From positions 21,937-85,936 of the forward strand of contig WIDE01000100.1 of assembly GCA_015039315.1 (NCBI GenBank): DNA of 64,000 bases. Reading direction: 5' to 3'. The DNA is from Clavulina sp. PMI_390. Its lineage: Eukaryota; Basidiomycota; Agaricomycetes; Cantharellales; Hydnaceae. This document shows positions 1 through 10,770 of the stretch, piece by piece. The notes beneath the pieces are model-generated. The model was not told where the DNA came from. It ran no database searches and saw only the letters and a program-made list of their open reading frames with translations. Every line of letters starts with the position of its first letter. Positions within the stretch are counted from its first letter, which is position 1. Position numbers and translations under genes: made by a program.

Positions 1-289
1 GCCCAACGCGCTCAATAAGGCGGGCAAGGCGTTTGTTAGTTTCCATAAAATTGAGGCTACCAAGGCTATTGTGCAGAGCCTCGCCGGGAATCCAGCTGTG
101 TTGTACTTGCCTGCTAGCGGGAATGGGAGTGATGAAAGTAGAAGGGGGGGGTTCTCATTGTGCCCGTGCGGTGAGGTATCAGCCAGAGCTGAGGAAGCGG
201 ATGCCGTGGTTCAACGCGTGAGAAGCGAAATAATCACTGTTTCTTTTCTCGTGCACGCAACTACTCCACGCAAACAGCCCAGCTTATGA
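1..289 (+). CDS. Prohibitin-like protein, C-terminal fragment (PHB1 type)
   Basis: The frame starting at base 2 encodes a segment with the features of the prohibitin-1 tail: an Ala/Gly-rich helix (NKAGKAFVSFHKIEATKAIV) followed by QSLAGNPAVLYLPASGNG, which matches the family's pattern of a basic helix, then an xxYLP motif and a polar tail. Prohibitins form ring complexes in the mitochondrial inner membrane and act as scaffolds for the m-AAA protease and for lipid organisation. Only the last 40 or so recognisable residues are inside the window; the SPFH domain lies upstream of base 1. The reading frame stays open to 289, but residues after about base 130 look unlike prohibitin, so the true 3' end may be a further exon. 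It is tail-to-tail with the kinase gene ending at 303. Confidence 0.6.
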   Translation, partial: PNALNKAGKAFVSFHKIEATKAIVQSLAGNPAVLYLPASGNGSDESRRGGFSLCPCGEVSARAEEADAVVQRVRSEIITVSFLVHATTPRKQPSL

Positions 290-302
290 AAACTCTTGAT
301 CA

Positions 303-2975
303 TCATGCCCACTGTGCAACTCCAAGCAACTCGTAGAGCCCTTGATCGGTACTTTGAGCGAGCCCTACCCTATTAAATTCCTCATCGAGACGTGCTAGCA
401 CAGCATCTGAAATGGGCCGCCCTTCTGGATTCTGTGACCACATTTCCTCCACCAGAGTCAAGAGGCAGGCTTCGAGGTCAGGGATTTTTGAGAAGTAGGT
501 CTCAGCGGCCGAGTGAATAGGTCGCTCCCCTCGGTTGATTCGTGCCATTGCGTCGTAATCCCAGCGACCAGCAAAGGGTGTTGTCAGAGTGATCAGAGAG
601 AAAATTGTCATCCCCATGCTGAACACATCACTGGCTGCGGTGGTACGGAACTCGTTGGTGGAGGCACTGGTTAGCTCTGGCGCTAGGTATCGGAGCCGGC
701 CACCCTCTCGAAGACCAGTGGCCGTTCGCGTCACCTCATGACGGATGCGGCTCAGGCCAAAGTCACAAACTATTGCATCTTCGTTCTCATCGACGAGGAC
801 GTTTTCCTAGTTGTAGACGAGCCGCTTTGTTAGTGGTAGTGGAATACAGATAAAGGAATTTGGCGAGGTACTGGATGAATGTCACCGTGGATCACGGGTG
901 GGTTCCGACCGTGCATATATGCGATTGCTTCAACCACACCTCCAAGCTGATCATGAATGAGATGAGATTATGGATGAACGGATAATGAGAGCGAATACGA
1001 ACAATTTTCCTAGCAACCGCAAGAAGATCGTCTCTCTCAGATGACACAGCACTCTTCATGAACTGAAGGGAAGAGGCGCTCTGATACCGAGAAGACAATT
1101 TTGAGTATTTATTAGATATAAAGGGAGTGACAGCCATCAGTGAGTCCTCATGATGAAAGACACCAAGAAGGGGTAAGATATTCGTATGCTTTAGCAGACA
1201 GTGCGTAAGCACCTCACGGCGCGCAGCCTAGCAGATCGACATCAGTATCACACGTCGCCCAAGAACAGCGACGTACACTGAGCGAGTTTCCAACATTGCT
1301 ATTAATTCTTCTGGTTGCCAGCATTTTATCTCCTTTGCGCGACATGTAGACAGTTGCCTCCCCCCCACCTCCAAGACTTTGATCCCAAGCAACCTCAACA
1401 CCGGTAATCAAAAGCTTGGAAGGAAGCTCCCCAGCCTGGGAAGATAGATCTTGAATGAGCCTAATGGTACTACTGTCCATGTTATGTGCATAATCATTCT
1501 GAGAGAAATGTGTCAGTGGCCCTTCATGGTAGGAAGACGTGCATGGGGCTAGTCACCACGAGAATATCCAGTAATTCAACAGCTGGTTGACCTTTTAGGT
1601 TACACAGTATTTTGTGATGAACCTTGATTCTTGCAAGACTCCATAACATCCTGGAACGTATCGCTCGTTGGCTAGGAGTAAAATTCTGCAACAGGATAGA
1701 GGGCTATCTCCAAAACAATGAGTGAGTTTATCACCAAACACGGTGCAAGTTACTTACAACGAGAGGATAAGAATTTTTCAAGGCGTTAACATAATCAGTC
1801 TTCACTAGAAGTTGCACGATGTCTCCGTGCGTTGTAACGCATATGATCTGTTTACCGTTTCCACAAGATGCTAGAATGTTGTCGACACCAGGGATTAGAC
1901 ATGCAGCCAAGCATCGAATTTGGTCGGGGACAGGGGTTTCATAGATGTAAATTTGCGCCGTACTAGTGACTATCGCAACGGTGCTAGGAGAAGGAGAGCA
2001 TATGGATCGCGGGAGACTCGGTTCTTGGTCACTGTCTTGAGGTACTTGAACCGGTACACATTGCGTTTTTGCGCCTGCAAAAGGCTCCTGGCCGCGGTCC
2101 AGCAATCAGTACTGATAGATATGTCTAAGATGTTAAATTTCGTACGTTCATGAATTTGCTTGCTATCACGTCAGAGGTTGCGACCACATAGTGAGTCGAA
2201 CTCATGATAAATGAAGTTTTCCCATCAAACACGCCCCATTCTGTAACCCAGATCAGGTTCCCACCCAGTAATCGTTTTGGAACGCAAGCATAGCCGGTCT
2301 GATTACCTCGGAAGCGTTGGTGAAAATGTTGGATAATGACAATTATATCCTCGGCCGCATTAGCGACAATATCAGGAAGAGAACTTGAATGCAGGCCCAA
2401 GGGAAGCACCACTGGAACTATAAATCCACCAGTTAGTGTGCATTTGACGATTTTCTCATATAAGTATAATGCGAGGGTGGATGGCGAGAGCCACTTCCAA
2501 AACCCCACCAGGCTATCAGCGTCGTACGAAATGAATAGTGGCGCTTGGTGCTCCCATTGATCTCGGTCACTATCTAGCTGGCATATTCGGATATTAAGGT
2601 AGACTGCGGGAGGGTCAGCTAAAGCAAAATGTTGACAATAGCAAACATAGCTCACTCCGAATAGCCAGATATCGATTCTCGGGTTCGTAGATTGCGGCGT
2701 CAATTCGAAGGTCTTGGGCCCAAGTCGGCTGAATGACCCTGGGAGGCCGAGACTCTTGAAAGATCACGAGCCTGAGCCTTCCATCATCTACATGCACCAG
2801 CGTTCCATCGGTCGCAATGGGAGGAACCTAACCCGGTACCGGCGTTGAGATCTAAGTAGATCCCGAAAGTAAACTGGGTACGTACAGACTCCTCGTCAGT
2901 TGGGAGCGGGATCCCAGCATCCTTCAGGTTTCCGAGATGTGTGATCTCGAACGGTAACCCCTCAAGATCCGCCAT
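303..2975 (-). CDS. Clathrin-propeller/kinase fusion protein, copy A (possibly damaged)
   Basis: Nine predicted exons: 2975-2886, 2827-2656, 2618-2146, 2087-1758 (or 2111-1758), 1685-1557, 1498-1277, 1227-1003, 946-872 and 806-303, about 739 codons. Residues 1 to about 370 resemble the clathrin heavy chain N-terminal propeller: the opening LPFEITHLGNLKDAGI, then IDAAIYEPENRYLAIR and VGFWKWLSPSTLALY, where clathrin has FWKWIS at the same place. After a short helical linker (LKGQPAVELLDILV) comes a kinase domain with glycine loop LGGGGEATVY, beta3 LATRR (Arg in the Lys slot), alpha-C REVL, catalytic loop IHGDIHPENVL, DFG and APE-like APELTS. Exon 4 has an in-frame TGA at its second codon if the conserved 354-nt exon is used; an alternative acceptor 24 nt further in avoids it. 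Copies B and C have the same exon plan. Function unknown; a trafficking pseudokinase is inference. Confidence 0.72.
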
Positions 2976-3706
2976 CGGAGGCTTCTGATGTTCAAATATG
3001 CGCGCGAAGACAAGCGATTGGGGATGAAGGATGGGGGTTCAACTGGTGGATGCTGGCGTGGACAAGTTCACGGAAGCAACCAGTACGCCATGAGGCTACT
3101 GCGTGGATACCTGTTTGTTTCCTTGAAATTGACGCCGTCAGTAATTCGGGCCATAGAAATGAGTGCCGAGGCAGTGCTACTTGTGCGATGATGCTATTAT
3201 AATATTTTCATGCATTGTTAAATAGACCATAGGGTCAAAATGAAAAGAACGATGCTTTGTGATCCTCATCATCGAGCGTCACTGGAGGCCACTCAGACTC
3301 AACCGTACTGCAACATCCACTCAGTAGATCAGAATCATCAGCCATTGGGATGCAAACTCATGAACGATAACATAGATTGGATGATGATCTTGAAGCGACG
3401 ACGACACCAAAGACAAAGACAAACGATGAAACGAACATCCTATGCGGCTCATCATCACAGGTCCAATTGGGGCAGCTTGAACAAGGAAGACACACATGGA
3501 TAAGATCAGTGAGATTGGGTATCGTATCCGCACAAAACAACGAACGTCAGGATGAGCTGGCTGAAATGGGACAGGCATGATTGCAATGCAGTGAGAAAAC
3601 AGGAAGAAATGGAACTCGTTGATATTGGGTCCGAACTGAGATAGGGGCGACGTAAGAGAAACATGGCGGATTTCTGACGGTAGCCGACAGGGAAGACATC
3701 ATCATC
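2976..3706. other. Intergenic, promoter side of copy A and 3' flank of the Rab7 gene
   Basis: About 730 bp between the start codon of kinase copy A and the stop codon of the Rab7 gene. It contains only short overlapping open frames rich in Asp/His/Arg from low-complexity GA/TC sequence around 3360-3440. I see no conserved protein signature, RNA gene or repeat here. Confidence 0.6.
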
Positions 3707-4756
3707 TTAGCAGTTGCACCCATAGTTCTGGTTCGTCGGGTCCGTGATCCTTATCGGATCAGGGTAGTCAGCGTACCTAGACATCATGAAGTGAAGCGCT
3801 AATCAGCATCTAGCTCACTTGATAACAGTATCATTAGGGTCATACAGTTCTGTCTCCTCCTCCTGGCTCATCGCGTTCTTGGCAATGGTTTGGAATGCCT
3901 GCTCGACGTTGATCGCCTCCTTCGCCGAAGTCTCAAAGTACGGGATGTTACCCTTTGACTGGCACCAAGTCATCGCGCGCTTCTGGGACACCTATCAACC
4001 AATAATCGCAGCAAACCGATGCGTGTTAGTGACACAGCATCTCAGGGGGTCGCAGTCTGCAGAGGCAGAGACGAACCTGTCGCTTGTTCTCCTCCACATC
4101 AATCTTGTTCCCCAAGACGACAAAGGGGAAGTTCTCGGGGTCATGCGGGCTTGCTTGGATGAGGAACTCGTCACGCCAGCTGTCGAGGGTCTCGAAGCTC
4201 TTGGAGCTGTTCACGTCATAGACAAGGACGCAGCAATCGGCGCCACGATAGAAGGCAACACCCAGAGATTGGAAACGCTCCTGACCGGCAGTGTCCCATA
4301 GCTACATGTAGTGAAAAGAAACCGGGACGAAGATGAGCATTGGGGCGGCCAACGAGGTGTGGGGTGCGGTGGAGAGACGCGCACCTGCATCGTCACGGTC
4401 TTATCGTCAACCAATACCTCCTTTGTTAGGCTAGAGAAAGTACACGATAAGCGACAATTAGACAACAGAATCTAATAGACTCACAAGTCTGCCCCAATAG
4501 TTGCCTTGTACTGATTGCTGAACCTCTTGTTGACATATTGGTTCATTAGGGATGTCTTGCCGACACTACGTCACACAGAAGACGAGATTAGCGATTCAAG
4601 TAGGCCGAGATAGACCCCTCATATGAATAGTATGCACCCGCTATCGCCCAGAATGATGACCTGAAAAGAGTTGAAATAGGAGTCAGCACCGGTGAATCTG
4701 TCAAGCCCAACTCGAGTCGTGCGACATCCTCCTACCTTGAGCAGAACACGACCCAT
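3707..4756 (-). CDS. YPT7: Rab7/Ypt7 small GTPase
   Basis: Spliced product reads MGRVLLK, then [20 protein letters not shown] (P-loop and switch-I lead-in), KATIGADFLTKEV (effector region), [20 protein letters not shown] (DTAGQ switch II), [10 protein letters not shown] (NKID guanine motif), [14 protein letters not shown] (SAK motif) and a C-terminal CNC, the double-geranylgeranyl signal. The IDV and the acidic [12 protein letters not shown] segment before the tail fit the Rab7/Ypt7 group. These proteins direct fusion of late endosomes and autophagosomes with the vacuole through HOPS. The gene has several short introns; exon 1 is only seven codons (4756-4736) and an intron splits the P-loop glycine codon. 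Its start lies 257 bp from the divergent ATG16 start. The identification is secure; Rab7 rather than another endosomal Rab rests on motif recall. Confidence 0.93.
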
Positions 4757-5013
4757 AGTGATAGCAAGCTGGACCTAGAGAACAATGCAATGAGTCGGTC
4801 ATGGTTCCGAGTGGCCGCCCAGGGTGAGGACTGACGGTGAGGGTGGTGGCGACGGAGGCAGTGGGGAGTGTGTGTGGAACGATATGCGTGACTTATGTTC
4901 GCCGAGCCATCCGGAAGTTGCCGCTGCTCCCGCCCTCACGAAACACGCCCTCACTTCCCCCGTTCAACCCTCGGGTGTCACAGTTTTGAGCTTGACCACG
5001 ATACCACCTCGCA
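4757..5013. promoter_or_regulatory. Shared divergent promoter region, Rab7 / ATG16
   Basis: The Rab7 and ATG16 start codons are separated by 257 bp and face away from each other, so both promoters must sit here (unless transcripts start within a neighbour's UTR). No TATA box is obvious. The left half is G-rich on the plus strand (repeated GGTGG/GGCGG units near 4838-4865) and the right half is C-rich with pyrimidine runs, as often seen upstream of fungal start codons. Confidence 0.5.
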
Positions 5014-6188
5014 ATGGCGAGTGCATCGTGGCAAGAGGAGCTTCGGTAAATCCTACCGACGGTCAAGAAAGCTGCAAGAGTCATTCCGTCCTAATGTGAT
5101 TTCTTCAATCTGTTCCCTCAGGCTCAGGCTAGTCGAACGGAATCGTAAAGAATCGGCCTATGCTGGGATCATTGAGCAATGTCTGTATCCGCTTTCGACC
5201 TCGTTAGACTGTAGTTCTTACTTCTAAGCCGGTGTTTGACGCCTAGACCGACGACTTGCCCAGCAAACTCGCCTACTAAAGGAGCGGAATCAGGCCTTGC
5301 TTCGAGCGGTTGGTTCAAGTGGTGGGAACAAGAACCTCAGCGCAAGCACGGCGAGCAATCCTGGTGCTTCCGAGTGAGTCATATGTCTGCGTTCTTTCTC
5401 CAAATGCTCACACTCATGCACCGCACAGCAGCGCTGGTGGCCCCTCAGAGTACATCTCATCACTATTATCGGAGATCTCCTCATTACGAGATGAAGTCGC
5501 CGCCGTCTACCGAACTCAGAGTCAGAACGCGCAACGACTATTGTCGATGACAGAAACTCTCAGGGACAAGGAGGAAATGCTGAGAATAGAGTCGGACCAG
5601 CTTCGCAAGGCTCGGGAGGAACTCGCCACTCTCAAGCGCAAGATCGAGCAGCATGATGAGCTCATGGCAGAGAAAGACCGTGGCATTCAGGTACTGTTGA
5701 TCCTTCCAACCTGCTCAGGAATGCCGCATACGTCCCACTAAACCTATCCACTCCCCCTCTCAAATCAGGTCCTACACGACGAGATCCAGTCTCTTAATCT
5801 AGAACTGAATCAGGTCACCATCCGCAACGAAGCACTCAAGGTCGACAACGCATCACTCCTCCAACGCTGGATCGACCACCAAAACGACGCTGCGGCGAAG
5901 ATGAACAGCGCCAACTCATTCTACGAGGACATGCGCAAGAAAGGCTGGAACGACGCGCACGGAGGCAGGCCTTCTCACGGTCGTCGTAATTCTCTAGGAT
6001 CATCTTCAGAAGTCTCCGCCGGCTCTGAAGTCGAGACGATGAGCGAAGCCGAGCCTGACGATGACGAGAAGTTTGGTGGTGGTGGGCGGTTGAACGGCGA
6101 TAAAACAGAGGTCCAGGATCCTTTTCTCAGCCTCCAGAATCAGCCCCCGCAGCGAAACAGCGGGCCCCGTCTGAATCCGAATGGCTGA
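5014..6188 (+). CDS. ATG16: Autophagy protein ATG16 homologue
   Basis: Five exons are predicted: 5014-5045, 5122-5180, 5247-5373, 5429-5690 and 5769-6188, all phase-compatible. The product opens MASASWQEELRLRLVERNRK, then ESAYAGIIEQYRRLAQQTRL: the Trp, RL.ERN and II..Y..L pattern of the ATG5-binding helix. A coiled coil follows (SLLSEISSLRDEVAAVYRTQ to ELATLKRKIEQHDELMAEKD) and then the ATG16-typical LLQRWIDHQNDAAAKMN. A polar tail of about 90 residues ends the protein. ATG16 binds ATG5-ATG12 and places Atg8 lipidation on the phagophore membrane. There is no WD40 domain, as usual in fungi. The start is chosen because it lines up with the family N-terminus. The 3' portion was duplicated to about 9895-10335. 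Confidence 0.88.
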
Positions 6189-6795
6189 TGGTAGATGATG
6201 ATGGACTAGATGTGGTGTCCGATTGGGGTACTGGATCGGAAATTGTCGTCGTTGATGATGATGATGTTGCTCCTGAGGCATAGATTCTTCCTCCTTTTTC
6301 CTCCTCCCCCACTTCGAGTTGGAGTAAAGCTATTTTTCACAGACTCTGCTCGATATCCAATTAATAATACTTCATTATAATTATCAAGCTGTAGCGTGGC
6401 GGTACTGGGGACAAATTCCCTTATCGTCTCCTCCACATCGAACGAAGCTCTTGCCAAGATATGGCTCAGGGACACCATGTGTTCGCTTTACCCAAAGTGA
6501 GAGACTCGCTCAGCATAGACGTCATGACCATATTGCTCTCCAGGTCTCGTAGGTATGAGAGAGTAGGTGACAAGTAGATTGACATGACAAGAGCATGAAT
6601 TTCATACGATGCCACGCCCAACCAAGCAAGGAAGGGCTGTGTCGCCGCCACTGGGTCTGCCATTGCCCCTCATCACCCATCACCCATCAACCGCACCGAA
6701 TCCCTATCTCTCCCCCCAACAACCCGCTCCATCCCGAATCGGCCGTAACTCCGGTCCACAATTCGTCCTGGAGCCAGAGTGTTGGAAGAACGTCG
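6189..6795. other. Intergenic, ATG16 3' flank and copy B promoter
   Basis: About 600 bp. The first half (to about 6400) has a diverged counterpart at 10240-10430 downstream of the ATG16 fragment, so it belongs to the duplicated unit. The second half is rich in CCCCAT/CACC pyrimidine-type sequence just before the start of copy B. No other gene is evident. Confidence 0.6.
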
Positions 6796-9600
6796 ATGTT
6801 CGAGCCCCAATCACCCAATCTTGATGACCAGCTACCATATGAAGTGACCCACCTCGGGAACATCACTGCTGCCGGTATACTGATTCCGGAGCAAAACGAA
6901 ACGGTGAGATACCATCTCGTTGTTATCGTCTTAGATGTTGAGTGTCCTAATTTGTCGATCATCAAAGCCTCCTGCAATAGCCTATGACGGAACACTTGTT
7001 CATGTCGGCGAGGACCGAGCCCTAAGGATTGTGGTATTCAGACCTGATCAACCCCCAAATTTCATCGAGCCAAGCTGGTCCGAAGCTACTAATATCGATG
7101 CTGCGATCTATTCTCCTGTCCATCGATATTTGGCAACAAGAGGTGAGTTCCGTCCTTTGCGGCTTGATTATTTGCTAACTGAGGTTTCAGCGGCGAGCAC
7201 AATACGAGTATACCAACTGGCCATTGATCGTGGTCTTTGGGAACAAGAAACACCACTACTGCTTGGTGAACACATTGACGAAAACACAATCTGGTTCTGG
7301 AAGTGGCTGTCGCCCACCCGGCTAGTATTCACCACGCCATCTGATCTACTCAAGTGGGACATCTCTCCCAAGGGAGGGTATCCCCAGTCTGCTCCAGTGC
7401 TGCTATTCCCACTTTCTCTCTGTCGGTTCCCCAAGGTGGTCGACGTCGTCTCAAGTCTTGATCAGAATCAGTTCGTCATCTGCATCAAGCCCGACCATCT
7501 CCCTCAGTTTATAAACCGTCGCTGTGTTGTGTGCATCTATATTGATAATGGACAACACATACTCTCCAGGATCGCTGCAGATATCCCGTCAATCATGGAA
7601 TTGGGAGGGTTCTTGGCTTCGTATGCCCTTGTCACTAATCCTGTGCAATTCTTGGAAGATCGCAGGACATCATCTCAGGTGCTGAACTGGTGCACGGGCA
7701 TATCATCAGAAAGGCTCGAGAGAATCGCTTATTTACTTGACTTTTAGATGCAAGTGGTCGATCTCGCAACACGAAGAACTGTACCGGCTCCGGGGTTTCT
7801 TTCCGGCAAAGATTCCGGAAACACTTCTCGAGCAAATATATCACCCTGCCCTCGTGTTGTAGCACACATAGTTGCTTCACAAAGCGGCCCCATCCCGCCC
7901 GAGGTCCATGCATACTACCTCTCCCCCAAGTCAAACAAATGGGAATGTTTGATGGCCTGCCCTATACCTGGGATCGACGAACTGGCAGCCTGTTATTCTA
8001 TTGGCGACCATTTCCTCTGCATCTCATCGAGTGGTGATGTTGTTGACATCCGCCTCAACACTGAGAACTTCCTGGAGCTGCAAGCTACCTTTCCCAATCT
8101 CGTAAGTATATTGCCTGGATTTAGCACAGCTCGCTTGTTTTGGTTCCTGAACTTGATACATCCGTCCTCCGCTCCAGCCCCCCGATTTGTTAACTTCATT
8201 TACAGACTGCGAGCTCGCGCAACGACTGGCGATCATTGGTTCAGAGCCTGACTCCCGGAAACTGCTGCTTGGCCTGAGAGGACAAGGGGCAGGCAGAGTT
8301 CTTGATCACCTGATCGTATGCTATGCCACCTTACCATCTCTTTTTTTTCAGAGGTTGATAGTTATCACCTAGGGAAACCGGGATCGATTATCCCATCTCG
8401 ATGATTCAAAACTTCGGCTCATTCAAGACATAGCATCCACATCAGAAGAGTTACCTTCATCGCTGTGGGTCTTGGGAAAAGAGGTCGAAATCGATATATT
8501 TGGAGACTTGGGACATGGAGGAGAAGCGAGTGTTTATCGCTGTGAATGGAATACGAACGGACAAGTCCGGGCCATGGCTGCAAGGAGGGCAAAATTCTCG
8601 CCTCAATACACCAAGACAGTACGTCTATCGAAAGTCCTGCAAAGTCTTCTACTCACAAGCTTCTGGACATGTCAAGATCGCCTACCGTGAAGCCCTTACC
8701 CATTGCCTACTCTCCCACGAGAATCTCCTGCCCTTAGCGGGCGTCTTTGTCCATCGTGGCTCATTTACGAGTCTCATTCCTCTTGTTACGAACCGATACT
8801 CGAGTCAGCCATGCAATTCCTCTTTATTCTCAAGCGCTTCATCGCTGCACTATCTAAAGAGCACTGCTGAGGCGAGCAGTGATGATCTCCTTGTCATAAG
8901 TCTAAAAATTGTACGTCGGCGGCCCCTAGCTCACTATGATCCATCTGCGATCGCTATCACTCACTGCATTTCCTTCTGCTTCTATTAGCTACAGGGAGTG
9001 GCGAGAGGGGTAGAGTATATGCACAGCTTCAGCTCCCCGGTGATTCATGGGGATCTTCATCCCGTAGGCATTACTTCTTTTTCAGCTTTCTCGGACCCAA
9101 TGCTCAATCTTGCTCTCAATACTCAACAGGAAAACATTCTCATCACAGAGGACGGGAATGCACTGATCTGTGATTTTGGGCTTAGCCGTATCCACCATGA
9201 AGTCACGAGAACTGCCACAAATATCCAACAAGGAGGGCATCGCCGTTACGCTGCACCAGAACTAATAAACTCGCCGGATGATAGGTTCCGCACTTCAAAA
9301 GCCAGCGACATCTATAGCTTGGGAATGACATTCTACTCGCTCGTCACTCTCGACCTTCCCTTTCGTGACTATTGGGACTACGACGCGATGTCTCGCATCC
9401 TCCAGGGCGAGCGCCCCCCTCGTCCCGTAGCTATGAGCCTCTCTGCCTTCCCTGATATCGAAGCGCTGTTATGGGATATGATTGAGCATATGTGGGCACC
9501 CAAACCACCCAGCCGACCATCCGCCGCTGCTGTTCTGGAGCGTTGCGAACGAGCGGTTGCCACTCTTCAGCTGACAGGGCTCCCTGAGTTTTTGTCTTAG
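6796..9600 (+). CDS. Clathrin-propeller/kinase fusion protein, copy B
   Basis: Exons 6796-6903, 6968-7142, 7191-7678, 7748-8101, 8178-8315, 8373-8618, 8677-8910, 8989-9063 and 9130-9600 give 762 residues with every junction in phase. Residues 1 to about 375 match the clathrin heavy chain propeller in order: LPYEVTHLGNITAAGI, NIDAAIYSPVHRYLATR, STIRVYQLAIDRGLWE, WFWKWLSPTRLVFTT, and near the end FLCISSSGDVVDIRLNTEN followed by ELAQRLAIIGSEPD, which corresponds to the last blade and first linker helices of clathrin. The kinase part has LGHGGEASVY, MAARR at beta3 (Arg for Lys), YREALTHCLL (alpha-C Glu), VIHGDLHPENILI, CDFGLSRI and APEL, and ends 15 residues beyond a normal kinase C-lobe. No signal peptide or membrane segment. 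Best preserved copy. Activity as a kinase is doubtful; role unknown. Confidence 0.82.
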
Positions 9601-9894
9601 GTTTTGTGACAGGTGATGTATCATCTGGGGGATTTTCGGCTCGACCTGTGTCGTCCGACCCAGCTTTGTTGGAAGAATTGGCTCCGGATACTTGGAACGG
9701 AAAAACTATCAATTTATTAGGCGATGACCACGCTCTGAATGCTTCATGTTAAGTGTGGGGATGTAATATCCAGCAGATGCAAATCACGAAGACTAATGAT
9801 ATGTCCCCTACAGACCAAATTTGCAAAGTCATGACTTCTCTCTGCCTCCCCTCTCGCTTCCATCCAACTGCGTCTATGACATTGCTAGCGACTC
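9601..9894. other. Short intergenic gap after copy B
   Basis: About 290 bp holding the 3' flank of copy B. No gene or repeat is evident before the ATG16-derived fragment begins. Confidence 0.5.
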
Positions 9895-10335
9895 TTATGA
9901 ACAAACCACTCCTTCAATTCTGTACTCGACCTCAACGATGCCACAGCGAAGATGAACAGTACCATCTCATCCTAATAAGACATGCTGCACAAGAAGGGCT
10001 GGAATGACGGGCACGGATGCAAGCCTTCTCACGGTCGCCGAGATTCTCTTGGATCATTTTCAGAAGTCTCCGCCGGCTTTGAAGTCGAGACGATGAGCGA
10101 AGCCGAACCTGACGATGACAAGAAGTTTGGCGGTGGGCGGTTGAACGGCGACAAAAAAGAGGTCCAGGATCCTTTTCTCAGCCTCCAGAATCAGCCCCCA
10201 CAGCGAAATAGCGGGCCCCGTCTGGATCTGAATGGCTGATGGTAGATGAGGATGGGCTAGATGCGGTGTCCGATTGGGGTGCTGGATCGGGAATCGTCGT
10301 CATTGATGATGATGTTGCTCCCGAGGCATAGATTC
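9895..10335 (+). pseudogene. ATG16 3'-end fragment (duplication remnant)
   Basis: This stretch is a diverged copy of the last exon and 3' flank of the ATG16 gene at 5830-6300. The frame 9982-10239 stays open and encodes KKGWNDGHGCKPSHGRRDSL and DPFLSLQNQPPQRNSGPRLD, nearly identical to the ATG16 tail, but everything upstream of the RW.DHQN region is missing or scrambled: the cognate of LLQRWIDHQ around 9900-9945 is out of frame. It has no start consensus and no coiled coil, so it is a non-functional remnant. It lies just upstream of copy C in the same relation as ATG16 to copy B. Confidence 0.85.
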
Positions 10336-10770
10336 TTGCCTTTTCCGCTTTCCTTTTATAGTATTGCGACTACAACGCATTTGCTCGACATTCAACTAAT
10401 ACTATATTGCTACCTTTGAGCCGCTATATAATGAAACCAAGGGAAATTTGCCCGGCTGTGCTCTTCCATATCACCCTTTCTTTCTCCCTCAGATGCGAAT
10501 CAGGGAAAGCATGTTCTAACAGCTTGGAAAATGCGGCAATTTGATGGTTGCTGATTGGCCTATTTCAATAATGAAGGGACCCGTAACACCAGGACGGCCA
10601 AGGGCCAGATATCGAGAGTAGTGGCGTGACAGTTACGACCTGTGTGTGGCACACCTTTTCCACGTGCATAAGCGCTCAGAGGTACTTCTAGATCTTTTCT
10701 CTCTCTTTCCATCATTCGAACTATCTATATCGTTAGTTTGACCTCTCCGAATAGTGGCTCGATCCCAGCA
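10336..10770. other. Intergenic, promoter of copy C
   Basis: About 435 bp. The first 100 bp continue the similarity to the region downstream of ATG16 (for example a TGCTCGACATTCAACTAATA-type stretch matching 6347-6370). The rest has no gene signature. Confidence 0.5.

Noticed and set aside
3819..4301. 160-codon plus-strand frame
   Set aside because: It is the antisense shadow of the Rab7 exons.
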